Positions 7,674 to 16,388 of a DNA stretch of 64,000 nucleotides are shown one piece after another. Each line of letters opens with the position of its first letter. The stretch's first letter is position 1. The DNA is taken from positions 248,001-312,000 of the forward strand of contig NZ_CP047224.1 in the NCBI RefSeq assembly GCF_009856525.1, read 5' to 3'. This stretch comes from Neorickettsia findlayensis (GTDB lineage: Bacteria > Pseudomonadota > Alphaproteobacteria > Rickettsiales > Anaplasmataceae). Below the pieces are notes generated by a model that was not told the DNA's origin, ran no database searches, and was given only the letters and a program-made list of their open reading frames with translations. A program made the translations under genes and the position numbers.

Positions 7674-9896
7674 CTACACCAAACAGCCGTCTTTGATGAT
7701 CAACTCTATTTCGCTAACTTTAGAACGCAACATCCTATCCGAAACCGCCTGCATTATATCATTCCTGATGGTTCTTTCTATAGTTCTGGCACTTATTTTA
7801 CCAGATGAGTGCCTAGCAACGAGGGATTTTACCACCTCATCTGTAAGTTTAAGCTTGATTCCTCTTTCTTCAAGTAGGGTACGAATCTCAGTTGTAGACT
7901 TATTTATTATTTTTTCCACGCTATTTTTGTCAAGTGCATTAAAAACTATTGCAAGATCTAATCTATCAAGTAACTCCTTGTTGAAGAAATTTGCAAATTG
8001 AGCTTCCTTAGTAGTTTTCTTGCCATTTTGAGTAAAACCAAGAGAATTATTCTCAATAAAACTACCTCCGACGTTTGTTGTACAGACTATGATACAATTT
8101 TTGAACCTACTCTTTTTCCCAGTGCTATCTGTTATGCAACCATAATCAAGAATCTGGAGAAGAATATTTTGAAAATCAGCATGTGCCTTTTCTATTTCAT
8201 CAAACAGGATAAGTGCACTGCCTTGTTTAAAAAGTATTTCAGCTATAAAGCTTCCTTTATCATGTCCTACATATCCTGGAGGTGCGCCTATTAGTCTCGA
8301 GACGGCGTGACCTTCCATATATTCGGACATGTCAATTCTCACAAACTGCATGCATAAATTTTTTGCAATTTGTTTAGCAAGCTCTGTTTTGCCAACGCCT
8401 GTAGAACCACCAAACAGGCATGAGGCTAAAGGTTTTTCCCCTTTTAATCCAAGCAATCCGGGCCTCAGTGAGTACACGACCTGCTCTATAACATTGTCTT
8501 GATCGAAAATTGTTGCCTTAAGATTTCTTTCAAGTGAAGTGAGCATTTCTTCCACAGTATAATTTAACTGTGCAACAGGAATATTGAAACGTTTTGCGAG
8601 TGTCTCCCTAACATACTTAGTGTCTATTTTTCTATCGCGCCTTCTTTTGACATTGAATAACTCCGCATTGTACGATGCGCCCAAATCATCCATTAAATCT
8701 ATAGCTTTATCGGGGAAGGCTCTACTTGGTATGTATCTGTGTGCTAGATTTACTATTTCATTGAGGGATGCCTTCGTATAATGTACCCTGTGAAAATCCT
8801 CGTAATATGACTTTGTTCCATCAATTATGTTCAGTGTGTCACTAATAGATGGTTCTTCCACTTCTACACGCTGAAATCTCCTATCAAGGGCTGCATCTTT
8901 TTCAAAGTGTGTAGAGTATTCTCTATAGGTTGTAGCACCAATACATCTGAGAGGACCCTTTGTCAGAAATGGCTTTAGAAGGTTTCCTGCATCAATAGAG
9001 CCATTGCTTGTTGAACCTGCACCGACAATCGTATGTATTTCGTCTATAAAAAGTATTGTATTTTTACTGCTGGATATTTCATTCATCACTGTTCTAATAC
9101 GCTCTTCAAAATCGCCCCTGTACCGTGTGCCAGCAAGTAAAGAGCCTATCTTGAGTGCGTATACGCGTGTATTTCTCAGTTTCTGAGGAACATTACCGCT
9201 GACTATTGCATGTACTAGTCCTTCTACTATAGCGGTCTTTCCGACTCCAGGTTCACCAACGTAAATAGGGTTGTTTTTAGTTCTCCGTAAAAGAATCTCT
9301 ATTGTCCTATCAATTTCTTTTTTTCTATCAATTAATTTGTCAATTTTTCCTTGAATAGCTAGCTCGTTCATATCCGTGCAGTATTCCTTTAAATTATCAA
9401 GGTCAGCACTTCTGAGTATATCGGCATTTGCAGTGCTCCTACTCTCGGTAGAGCGGCTTTTCTGGGACTTTATCATATGGGACATGAGCTCTACGAGTGT
9501 TATGTTGCTTTCTGTGAGAAAGGAGAATGCATAGGAATCTTGTTCACAGAACAGTTCGATCAAAACATGTAAGCCTGTGATTTGTCCCAATTCCGCTATG
9601 TTCGCGTGGATTTTGGTTCTCTGTATGACGCGTCTTAGTCCAAGCGTTGGCTTTATCTTTGCAATATCAACACATCCATTAGAAAAGCGTGCAAAGAACT
9701 GTGCTGTGTTAAGAAAATGAATGAGCAAGTCCCTCAACTTAGCGAAATTCATACTTGAGTTGAAGGCAATTCTGGAAACTTCTTCATCTTCTGTGAGGGC
9801 AAGAAGAAGATGTTCCAATGTGACGTAAGAATGTGAAAAACTCCGTGCCAAGACAAGGGCATTCTGAAGCGTATTCTCTAGACTAGGCGAGATCAT
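7674..9896 (-). CDS. clpA: ATP-dependent Clp protease ATP-binding subunit ClpA
   Basis: AAA+ unfoldase that feeds proteins to ClpP. It has the double Clp N-repeat (residues about 1-140), a first AAA+ module with Walker A GEPGVGKT at 214-221 and Walker B ILFIDEIH, and a second with GGSTGVGKT near 490 and LILFDEIEKAH. The ClpP-docking loop region reads SLGF, close to the IGL/IGF tripeptide. Length 740 is close to E. coli ClpA (758), and no ClpB-type middle coiled coil is present, which separates it from ClpB and ClpC. Directly preceded by a ClpS-like gene, as is usual for ClpA. Confidence 0.93.
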   Translation of the reverse strand: MISPSLENTLQNALVLARSFSHSYVTLEHLLLALTEDEEVSRIAFNSSMNFAKLRDLLIHFLNTAQFFARFSNGCVDIAKIKPTLGLRRVIQRTKIHANIAELGQITGLHVLIELFCEQDSYAFSFLTESNITLVELMSHMIKSQKSRSTESRSTANADILRSADLDNLKEYCTDMNELAIQGKIDKLIDRKKEIDRTIEILLRRTKNNPIYVGEPGVGKTAIVEGLVHAIVSGNVPQKLRNTRVYALKIGSLLAGTRYRGDFEERIRTVMNEISSSKNTILFIDEIHTIVGAGSTSNGSIDAGNLLKPFLTKGPLRCIGATTYREYSTHFEKDAALDRRFQRVEVEEPSISDTLNIIDGTKSYYEDFHRVHYTKASLNEIVNLAHRYIPSRAFPDKAIDLMDDLGASYNAELFNVKRRRDRKIDTKYVRETLAKRFNIPVAQLNYTVEEMLTSLERNLKATIFDQDNVIEQVVYSLRPGLLGLKGEKPLASCLFGGSTGVGKTELAKQIAKNLCMQFVRIDMSEYMEGHAVSRLIGAPPGYVGHDKGSFIAEILFKQGSALILFDEIEKAHADFQNILLQILDYGCITDSTGKKSRFKNCIIVCTTNVGGSFIENNSLGFTQNGKKTTKEAQFANFFNKELLDRLDLAIVFNALDKNSVEKIINKSTTEIRTLLEERGIKLKLTDEVVKSLVARHSSGKISARTIERTIRNDIMQAVSDRMLRSKVSEIELIIKDGCLV

Positions 9897-9921
9897 TGCG
9901 TAAAAGGAGACAAAAAAGGAA

Positions 9922-10233
9922 CTATTCTTTAAGAGGCGAAATACCCAGTTCCAGTCCGTGTGACCGAACAGATGGACCTAAATCCTGCATGATTGTCTCC
10001 GCAAGGTCAGAGTGATATGTCCCGAGAAACCATTCGCCTTGCTGCATCAGCGACTCACATAACGCTTCTACATCATTTTGTCTTAATTTCAAAGTGTCAG
10101 TGCCTAAACTCCTAACTCGTTTCAGATCGACGCTTGTAGAGGCTTTTTTAACAAATACTCTGTACAAGGATGGCTTTATCTCAACAACCTCAGATTCATC
10201 AAAGCACCACCCCTGTTTTCTTTTGTTTATCAT
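9922..10233 (-). CDS. clpS: Divergent ClpS-like adaptor
   Basis: 103-residue protein encoded 25 bases ahead of clpA. The C-terminal half aligns with ClpS: a QNDVEALCESLMQQGEW stretch matches the helix before the HYQG region, followed by G-Y-x-x-D-L-AET, the well-conserved AET motif, and a HGLEL tail. The N-terminal core SLYRVFVKK matches the first ClpS strand. However, the NDD residues that bind the N-degron amino group are replaced (KKA here), and by my alignment the pocket histidine (H66 in E. coli) is a methionine. ClpA docking may persist while classical N-end-rule recognition is doubtful. Identification rests on position plus partial similarity. Confidence 0.62.
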   Translation of the reverse strand: MINKRKQGWCFDESEVVEIKPSLYRVFVKKASTSVDLKRVRSLGTDTLKLRQNDVEALCESLMQQGEWFLGTYHSDLAETIMQDLGPSVRSHGLELGISPLKE

Positions 10234-10299
10234 AAGCTCAAAGCCCGAATATCCTGCATCAACTCACTGAGATTCTACGCAAAATAGGTAAAAAAAATC

Positions 10300-10974
10300 C
10301 TATATAGAGCTGATCAAAGAAGAATTAAAAATTTCAAGTACTCTGTCGGCTTTTTGCAGAAACGATGAATCATGAGTTGCAAGAAATACCGCACTGCAAT
10401 TTTCTTTAGCAGAACGACAAATCAAATCAAAGACGTCTTTCGCAGTATTCGGATCAAGATTACCAGTTGGTTCATCTGCTATTATCAGTGCCGGTTTTTT
10501 TATCACCGCCCTTGCGACTGCTACACGCTGCCTCTGTCCACCTGAAAGCGTGTGGACCGATTGGTATGCGGTTTTCTCTAATTTTAGGAGCTCAAGCAAG
10601 TTCTTTGCTTTTTTTTGTGCAACTGCTTTTGGTGTTCCAGATATGAGAAGTGGTAGCATGACGTTTTCCAAGACATTGAGCTCGCTGAGCAAATGATGGA
10701 ACTGATATATAAAACCTATTTTTTTTCTGCGGAGTGCAGTGTCTAAGTAAGGAGCCTCTTCCCCGCAGATTTTCACCTTACCGAAATCCTGCTTGTCTAG
10801 TAATCCTGCAATCTGTAGAGTTGTAGTTTTTCCAACGCCAGAGGCGCCGATCAATGCGACAATTTCTCCCGCGTAAATCTGCAGATTTGTGTTACGCAGT
10901 ATTGGTATTTCATGCTGTGTTTTGTCTCTGAAGAATTTTGAAACATCACAGAACTCCAGTGCTAACTCTGACAT
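10300..10974 (-). CDS. lolD: Lipoprotein-releasing ABC transporter ATPase LolD
   Basis: ATPase of the LolCDE complex that extracts outer-membrane lipoproteins from the inner membrane. Walker A GASGVGKT is at 43-50 from the ATG at 10974, the signature LSGGQRQRVAVARA is near 145, Walker B is LIIADEPTGNLD, and the switch histidine is in FLATHD. About 224 residues. A longer TTG-initiated frame to 11022 would begin at or before the predicted transcription start, so the ATG is preferred. The MacB/FtsE-like subfamily cannot be fully excluded from sequence alone. The partner lolC/E is not in the window. Confidence 0.85.
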   Translation of the reverse strand: MSELALEFCDVSKFFRDKTQHEIPILRNTNLQIYAGEIVALIGASGVGKTTTLQIAGLLDKQDFGKVKICGEEAPYLDTALRRKKIGFIYQFHHLLSELNVLENVMLPLLISGTPKAVAQKKAKNLLELLKLEKTAYQSVHTLSGGQRQRVAVARAVIKKPALIIADEPTGNLDPNTAKDVFDLICRSAKENCSAVFLATHDSSFLQKADRVLEIFNSSLISSI

Positions 10975-11028
10975 GCAATAAGGTAGAGGTTCGACGTTCA
11001 ATGATGTTGCTGTTGCAAGCAAAGATCA

Positions 11029-11058
11029 ATATTACGGACTACATCGCAAATGAATCAA
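11029..11058 (-). promoter_or_regulatory. Sigma-70 promoter candidate for lolD
   Basis: Minus strand: TTGATT, 18-base spacer, TAATAT. Predicted start near 11022, about 48 bases before the ATG at 10974. Supports the shorter LolD start and a lolD-clpS-clpA transcript. Confidence 0.45.
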
Positions 11059-11151
11059 GCTCCTTTCGGGTTACTTAGATTGCTAAATTAGGTCACCAAA
11101 GAATACTAAAATAGTTGGGCGTAATTGTGTGCTTATGTTACTACATGTGAG

Positions 11152-11190
11152 GAAAGCTGGTGTTTGCATTTTTGTTCTTTACCAGCTTTC
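11152..11190. repeat. Perfect 10-bp inverted repeat with extended arms
   Basis: Arms GAAAGCTGGT and ACCAGCTTTC with a 19-base loop; ATGT/ACAT at 11145-11148 and 11191-11194 extend the stem past a 3-base bulge. No T-tract follows on either strand, so it is a structured element of unknown use. Confidence 0.5.
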
Positions 11191-11445
11191 ACATTATTTT
11201 GATGAGCATCCGATATTGTCTTAGTTGTGTTGATCTATCTATGCTCCTCTTTTGAAGGAAAATGCCACCCTGATTGAAATATCATCCCGAGGAGGTGTAA
11301 TGCCACAATTTGTTACTTTTTAGGAGAGAGTTAGTGCGCGTCATATTAGAGTATGCCTTGTTTGCGTGAGCTAATCCTTTGAATCATTTTTTGATCAGTC
11401 CTGTATGAAATTGATTGTATCGCTACTGTACTTATCTCTGTGATG

Positions 11446-13596
11446 TCATTTTGATGCGAGGATCTCTTGAGGCCAATTTCTTCCCCTTGTCGTTTTTATT
11501 CCATTATTCCTTATAGAGATAAACACATTTTGATTTTCTCTTATTTCTAGTAAGGCATATGTCTTTTTGTTGTCTGTCAGTGGTCTATCGATTTGAACAG
11601 AAAAGTTATTGCGTGTTTTGTTTTTTGGGTTCTTTGCAAAAGTGATCGTGATTGCTTTGCCATTTTTTGTGTACACATACGAGCCTTCTCGTTTTTCTAT
11701 TCCGCTATTGAGAGTGTTGGATATTTTGCTTGCCTTGCATCCTGAGTACTGTAGCCATTTCTTTGCGATGAAATTTTGTGGGATTCTTGAGGCATTAAGA
11801 AAGTACAGGTTGTTGTCCTGTGATCGTATCGCGATATTCTTCTCTGAGATGAATATGTCTGGTAGCGGTGAGAATTGTATCATCGCAACTCCGATCGCAA
11901 TTGGAATTATACCTAGGTATCGCTTCCATGTTGTACCTACAAGAAGCGATAAGGTTCCAGTGACCATTACAAGCAGTGTTATTCCAGAAAAGCCTTGCAC
12001 TTCAAAGTAGCCTAGGTGTAAGTGATTAAACGATTCCATGAGTCTTAGTAGTATTTTTATTTCAACGGAAAGAAGAGTGTATAAAAACTCGGAATCATAT
12101 AAAGGCATTAGGAGTAGTATTCCAGCAAGTGTCGGTATGATTAAGAAAGATGTGAACGGTATCGCTATAGTATTTGCGGCCAATCCGATCACAGAAAGAG
12201 AGTGAAAGTGATATAAAGCGAAAGGGGTGGTAGCGGCAGTCGCAAAAAGAGAGGTTTTTATCACTCCTGATAGGTATGTGAGTGGTTTGAGTATGCTCTT
12301 GCAGAATGATTTTGTTTGGCCTTTGTGAAATGAATCAGTGGAGAATTTCCACAAACAGAGAAAAGATCGTCGCGTAGTATCGTTTCGGGGTTTAGTCTGA
12401 TGTCTTGGTTTTGGTATTAGTGTTATTTCATGTTGTATTACTGCGCTTAACTCCTGTATTTCGAATTTTGACTTTCCCATAAATAGGGGAGTAAATTCTG
12501 TATGTGTGTACAAGGATGACCTTCTATTACAGAAGCATATTCCGAGTACAGCAAAGAATGACATTTGAAAACCCGGCTTAAATATACTTTCGGGGTATAA
12601 AGTGATTAGAACGGTTGCTGCAAAGATGACAGAACGCAATGTATCTGCTTTTCTATCTAACAGTATTGAAAGGAAGAGAGTGCAGGTCATTATGCAGGCT
12701 CTCTGAGCAGATGTTTGCATTCCAGAAAGTTGCAAATAAAAAATACTCGATGCTACTCCAGCGATAACAGAAATCTTTTTTATGTCGTACTTGAGTGTTA
12801 GGTGTTCAGAAAGTGTGCAAGCTCTTCTCAGAAGGGAAAAGAAAAATAACCCTACTAACCCCATGTGCAACCCAGAAATTGCTAATAAATGAGACGTTCC
12901 TGATTTTCTAAATAGCTCGTTTATTTTTAGATCTATTCCATCCCTTTTGCCTATTGTCAGTGCTAGGGCTATTTCGGAAGGTATTTCCGCCAAGTTGTAT
13001 TTGAACTTTTCATGAATGACTTTTCTAATACGTGGAAAAATAGATTGGTGACCTGTTGATTTTACTATTGTGATTTTTCCAATGAGTCTTCCTGTAGCCC
13101 TTACGCCGCTGAAATATTGAAACATGGCAAAGTCATAGCCTGACGGTGTTGCAGCACCTTGTACTGGAAATATATATGCTGAAAAGTTTACTACGTCGCC
13201 CGAGCGTAGATCTGGTAGACTTTTTGTGGAATAGAGTTTTAAAGAACTCCCAGCATGTTTCATCGTGATTAATATGCCAGTTTTTCTGTGTGAAAGACTT
13301 TGCACTATACCTGTTGCGTTTTGAAGGTATTGAGGTGTTTTGATCATCTCTGTATAAGAAACCAGAGTTCGAATTTCTGCGCTGATAAATCCCGCGGAAA
13401 TTATGCCACTTACAAGGAGGGCGGTTCTGGCTTTTCTAACTATATAAGCCAAGCATAGCTGTATCCCTAGTCCAAATATTGTGAATACCAAATGATATGC
13501 TTTTGGGTAAAAAGTAGCTTCGAAGAAAAGTATAATCCCGATGCTTAATAGGAAGGGGGTCCACAGGAAAAGATTTATTTGATTCTTTGTAATCAA
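11446..13596 (-). CDS. comEC: ComEC/Rec2 family DNA-uptake channel protein
   Basis: Polytopic inner-membrane protein of the family that moves single-stranded DNA into the cytoplasm during natural transformation. An N-terminal hydrophobic DUF4131-like region precedes the competence core, recognisable by the SGTSHLLAISGLHMGLVGLFFF stretch near residue 235, followed by many membrane segments. The 716-residue protein ends in a soluble tail (about 590-716) without the HxHxDH metallo-beta-lactamase motif found in some ComEC proteins. The start is TTG; no upstream in-frame ATG was seen. It is the only competence-type gene here. Confidence 0.82.
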   Translation of the reverse strand: MITKNQINLFLWTPFLLSIGIILFFEATFYPKAYHLVFTIFGLGIQLCLAYIVRKARTALLVSGIISAGFISAEIRTLVSYTEMIKTPQYLQNATGIVQSLSHRKTGILITMKHAGSSLKLYSTKSLPDLRSGDVVNFSAYIFPVQGAATPSGYDFAMFQYFSGVRATGRLIGKITIVKSTGHQSIFPRIRKVIHEKFKYNLAEIPSEIALALTIGKRDGIDLKINELFRKSGTSHLLAISGLHMGLVGLFFFSLLRRACTLSEHLTLKYDIKKISVIAGVASSIFYLQLSGMQTSAQRACIMTCTLFLSILLDRKADTLRSVIFAATVLITLYPESIFKPGFQMSFFAVLGICFCNRRSSLYTHTEFTPLFMGKSKFEIQELSAVIQHEITLIPKPRHQTKPRNDTTRRSFLCLWKFSTDSFHKGQTKSFCKSILKPLTYLSGVIKTSLFATAATTPFALYHFHSLSVIGLAANTIAIPFTSFLIIPTLAGILLLMPLYDSEFLYTLLSVEIKILLRLMESFNHLHLGYFEVQGFSGITLLVMVTGTLSLLVGTTWKRYLGIIPIAIGVAMIQFSPLPDIFISEKNIAIRSQDNNLYFLNASRIPQNFIAKKWLQYSGCKASKISNTLNSGIEKREGSYVYTKNGKAITITFAKNPKNKTRNNFSVQIDRPLTDNKKTYALLEIRENQNVFISIRNNGIKTTRGRNWPQEILASK

Positions 13597-13728
13597 AATT
13601 TCTTTTTAAATTATCAATTGTTAACTATTTTGTTGCACCTACTCATAAATAGCGAGGGTTATCGCGGTAGTTTCATAGTAGATTTCAGGTGATAATCGAC
13701 TGCTAGGAACATACTTATCTGCAAGTGA

Positions 13729-14661
13729 ATGCACTTTTTTCGGGACAAGACTCGTTTTTATTCTGTTAGTGGCGAGAAGGTGAGAGCTTTTTTACAAGGG
13801 ATCGTTACCTGCAATGTAGAAACACCAGAAGACTGTATTTATGGGTTGATACTTACCCCAAAGGGGAGGCTTGTTTGTGATCTGTTTGTGTACAGATGTT
13901 CGACAGAAACTGAGCTTTTATTAGAAACCAACCGCTGTAATACGGAAGCACTCTTGAGGATGCTGGATCTATACAATTTCAAGAGAGGTATCACCATCCA
14001 AGAAAAAGCCTACTTTTCGTATGTAGGGATTCCTAAAGGTTCTGATATATGTGTTGCTCAACCTGAAGAAGGTAATCAATATACATGTAGGGGTACAAGA
14101 ACAAAAGAGTCAACGGGCGCGATACAGGATATATGCCAGTTTCTGGAAGTGCTTGAAGGAACACGTGAAACGAAAACACAGTTGAGGCTCATTAAGGAAT
14201 GTTTGTCCTGTGTGCGTGATCCAAGAAATGTAAACTTAGGCTTTCGGATTGTTTTGGCAAGTTCTGAGTTTCCGGTATCCGAAAGTTGCCACGAAGAATA
14301 TCAACGAATAAGAATCATGAACAAGATTTCGGAGGCTGGAAAGGAGTTGAAGCCCAATATCTTTCCGTTGGAGTATGCAATGGATTACGCTTTTGATTTT
14401 AATAAGGGCTGCTACGTTGGACAGGAGGTAATTTCGAGGTTTAGGGTGAGAAATTCTATTGAGAGAGCCTTATTCTGTCTTCAGGTAGAAGAAGGAGCAG
14501 GTATCGAAGAGGGTGATAAGATATATCTAGGTGATGACATAGTTGGGTGTTTCAGTTCGTGTTGCAAGAATCAGGGATTAGCAGTGTTACCAAAATATAT
14601 ACTAGAACGGCGCACGAGCATTAAACAAGAATCCGGCAAACCAATCGCAATTCTGGCGTAA
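13729..14661 (+). CDS. ygfZ: YgfZ/CAF17 folate-binding Fe-S assembly protein
   Basis: Tetrahydrofolate-dependent protein that helps assemble or repair iron-sulfur clusters. The family signature KGCYVGQE is at residues 226-233, with the GcvT-like fold suggested by the opening LTPKGRLVCDLFV segment near 44-56. Length 310 is normal. It would support Fe-S proteins in the window such as LipA, FdxA and the succinate dehydrogenase complex. The start is ATG with a weak GGTGAT upstream. Transcribed divergently from comEC. Confidence 0.9.
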   Translation: MHFFRDKTRFYSVSGEKVRAFLQGIVTCNVETPEDCIYGLILTPKGRLVCDLFVYRCSTETELLLETNRCNTEALLRMLDLYNFKRGITIQEKAYFSYVGIPKGSDICVAQPEEGNQYTCRGTRTKESTGAIQDICQFLEVLEGTRETKTQLRLIKECLSCVRDPRNVNLGFRIVLASSEFPVSESCHEEYQRIRIMNKISEAGKELKPNIFPLEYAMDYAFDFNKGCYVGQEVISRFRVRNSIERALFCLQVEEGAGIEEGDKIYLGDDIVGCFSSCCKNQGLAVLPKYILERRTSIKQESGKPIAILA

Positions 14662-14719
14662 AGAAATGAAATCTACTTTTTTTTAGTTAAAAATATGATA
14701 TTATGGCAAACAAAACACT

Positions 14720-14733
14720 AATATTATAATATT
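14720..14733. promoter_or_regulatory. 14-bp palindrome containing a -10 hexamer upstream of yajC
   Basis: AATATTATAATATT is a perfect palindrome and includes TATAAT at 14725-14730 on the plus strand. No good -35 is visible. It could be a promoter with an overlapping operator for yajC-pdxJ, with a leader of about 220 bases. Confidence 0.35.
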
Positions 14734-14957
14734 TTCGCTTTGATACTTGTAAAGTTTTATCTAAATCAGTAGAGTCTGGTGTTGGGAGTAGGTTAATTTA
14801 TCATTACTTGTTAGCGCTCGGTTTTCGTATTTTACCACGTTTGGTGGCTTGCATTTTAGGTTTTGTCGATCAGTGTTGCATTCTGCATGTTTCCTGGTCC
14901 AGGCAGAAAAGGTGAGTGGGGTGTGTTATATTCTGATTGTTTGGCTTGAATGTTTTT

Positions 14958-15260
14958 ATGTCTTTTTCACAGATCTTTACCAGTACTAGCACCGGTTCTG
15001 ACTCTATATTAATGAGCTTGCTCCCGCTGGGGATTGTTTTTTTTGTGTTCTACGTATTTGTTATACGTCCGCAAAGCAAAAAAATAAGGGATCATCAGAG
15101 CATGCTTAAATCGTTAAAAGTTGGGGATCCTGTTATTACAACCAGTGGAATTAGCGGTACAGTTGCGAGGATAGATGAAAAAAATGACATGGTGCATCTT
15201 CAGGTAGCTGAAGGGGTGATAGTGAAGATTTTGAAGAATTTTATTTCAGAGAAGAGATAG
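14958..15260 (+). CDS. yajC: Preprotein translocase subunit YajC
   Basis: Small single-span membrane protein that associates with SecDF and the SecYEG translocon. From the ATG at 14958 the protein is 100 residues: one hydrophobic helix (LLPLGIVFFVFYVFVIRPQ, about 20-38) ending in the family-typical RPQ, then a cytoplasmic domain with LKVGDPVITTSGISGTV. An in-frame TTG at 14937 would add seven residues. It is followed 15 bases later by pdxJ. Confidence 0.92.
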   Translation: MSFSQIFTSTSTGSDSILMSLLPLGIVFFVFYVFVIRPQSKKIRDHQSMLKSLKVGDPVITTSGISGTVARIDEKNDMVHLQVAEGVIVKILKNFISEKR

Positions 15261-15275
15261 GGGTATATTGGAGTA

Positions 15276-16010
15276 ATGACGAGAGTAAGTATTAATTTGG
15301 ATAAGGTTGCGCTCCTTAGAAATTCAAGAAGTACTGGAAGTCCCGATATCAAATATGTTGCGAATCTCGGCATTATGAGTGGTTGCAACGGAATTACTTT
15401 GCATCCCAGGGCAGATAAGAGACATGCTTTAGTTGAAGATGTGCAGACAATCCTCGGTTTGAGCGAAGTTGCTTGCGGAGAAGTAGAGTGCAATGTGGAA
15501 GGTGATCTAAGACCCGAAATAATAGAACTCGTGGCAAGCAGTCCTATACATCAGTTTACGATTGTTCCGGTTAGAGAAGGTGAGAGGACTACGGAAAGAG
15601 GGTTTTCCGTTGGAGAGAAAGCTGCACTTCTTAGGTCAACTATAGACGAGATTAAGAAGAGAAGAGGTGTGCGTATAAGTCTTTTTATAGAACCAGAACC
15701 GGCATCTGTGAAGTATGCTGCTGAGGTTGGTTGTGATGCTGTTGAGCTTCATGCTAAGTGGTATGCGCGTGCATTTTGTACTCATCGTGAATCCGAAGAA
15801 ATCAAGAGACTTCATTTTGCTGCACTAGAGGCGAGAAATCTTGGACTGAAAGTGAATTTAGGTCACGACCTCAGCCTGGTAAATATTTCGACTGTAATAA
15901 ACAAGATAAAACCAGATGAGATTTCCATAGGGCATGCGCTTATAGTCGAATCATTTTTACAGGGTTTCTCGAGGACCCTGAGAAAGTATGTTTCTATTGC
16001 TAGGGGTTGA
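15276..16010 (+). CDS. pdxJ: Pyridoxine 5'-phosphate synthase
   Basis: Condenses 1-deoxyxylulose 5-phosphate with 3-amino-2-oxopropyl phosphate to make pyridoxine 5'-phosphate. Recognised by the N-terminal VSINLDKVALLRNSR, the HPRADKRH motif near 45, FIEPEP in the middle, VELHAKWYA and the LGHDL segment. Length 244 is normal. TTGGAG just before the ATG is a fair ribosome binding site. With pdxH at 55.9-56.5 kb, the window carries both the ring-forming and oxidising ends of de novo vitamin B6 synthesis. Confidence 0.93.
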   Translation: MTRVSINLDKVALLRNSRSTGSPDIKYVANLGIMSGCNGITLHPRADKRHALVEDVQTILGLSEVACGEVECNVEGDLRPEIIELVASSPIHQFTIVPVREGERTTERGFSVGEKAALLRSTIDEIKKRRGVRISLFIEPEPASVKYAAEVGCDAVELHAKWYARAFCTHRESEEIKRLHFAALEARNLGLKVNLGHDLSLVNISTVINKIKPDEISIGHALIVESFLQGFSRTLRKYVSIARG

Positions 16011-16039
16011 AATAATGTCTGCCATTTCATCAATCTATG

Positions 16040-16048
16040 TGGTATAAA
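16040..16048 (+). promoter_or_regulatory. Extended -10 promoter candidate for rpmB
   Basis: TGGTATAAA, an extended -10 element, with a predicted start near 16055, about 25 bases before the rpmB ATG. No convincing -35. Confidence 0.4.
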
Positions 16049-16079
16049 ACTATAGCTGTAGTAGTTTTTCTGAGCGTCG

Positions 16080-16388
16080 ATGAGTAATTCTTGTGATCTA
16101 ACGGGCCACGGGTGGCAGAATGGTAATATGGTTTCCCACTCGAATAGAAAGACCAAAAAGCGCTTTATGCCAAATCTTCAGAGAGTTACAGTTTTTAGCG
16201 ATGTCCTAGAACAAAAATTTAGGTTTAAAGTTTCTGCCAAGACTATCAGGACCATAGATTTTAAAGGTGGTTTAGATGATTTTCTTAGAAACACTAAGAA
16301 TGCGAAATTAAGCAAGTCGGCACTGGCTTTGAAGAAGCGTATCATGAAGAAGGTGTCGTGTGATGGGACGAACGATAGAAAAGCCTAG
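16080..16388 (+). CDS. rpmB: 50S ribosomal protein L28
   Basis: Large-subunit ribosomal protein. The N-terminal [25 protein letters not shown] is the standard L28 opening, with the [13 protein letters not shown] region further on. Length 102 is typical for alphaproteobacteria. The 3' end overlaps the lipA start by about 26-29 bases. Confidence 0.95.
   Translation: MSNSCDLTGHGWQNGNMVSHSNRKTKKRFMPNLQRVTVFSDVLEQKFRFKVSAKTIRTIDFKGGLDDFLRNTKNAKLSKSALALKKRIMKKVSCDGTNDRKA

Larger units (their letters stand above)
11023..11445. other. Noncoding region between lolD and comEC
   Basis: About 420 bases without a supportable gene. It contains the lolD promoter candidate (11029-11058) and a perfect 10-bp inverted repeat (11152-11161 and 11181-11190) that extends outward by four more pairs after a 3-base bulge. 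No terminator for comEC was recognised. Confidence 0.45.
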
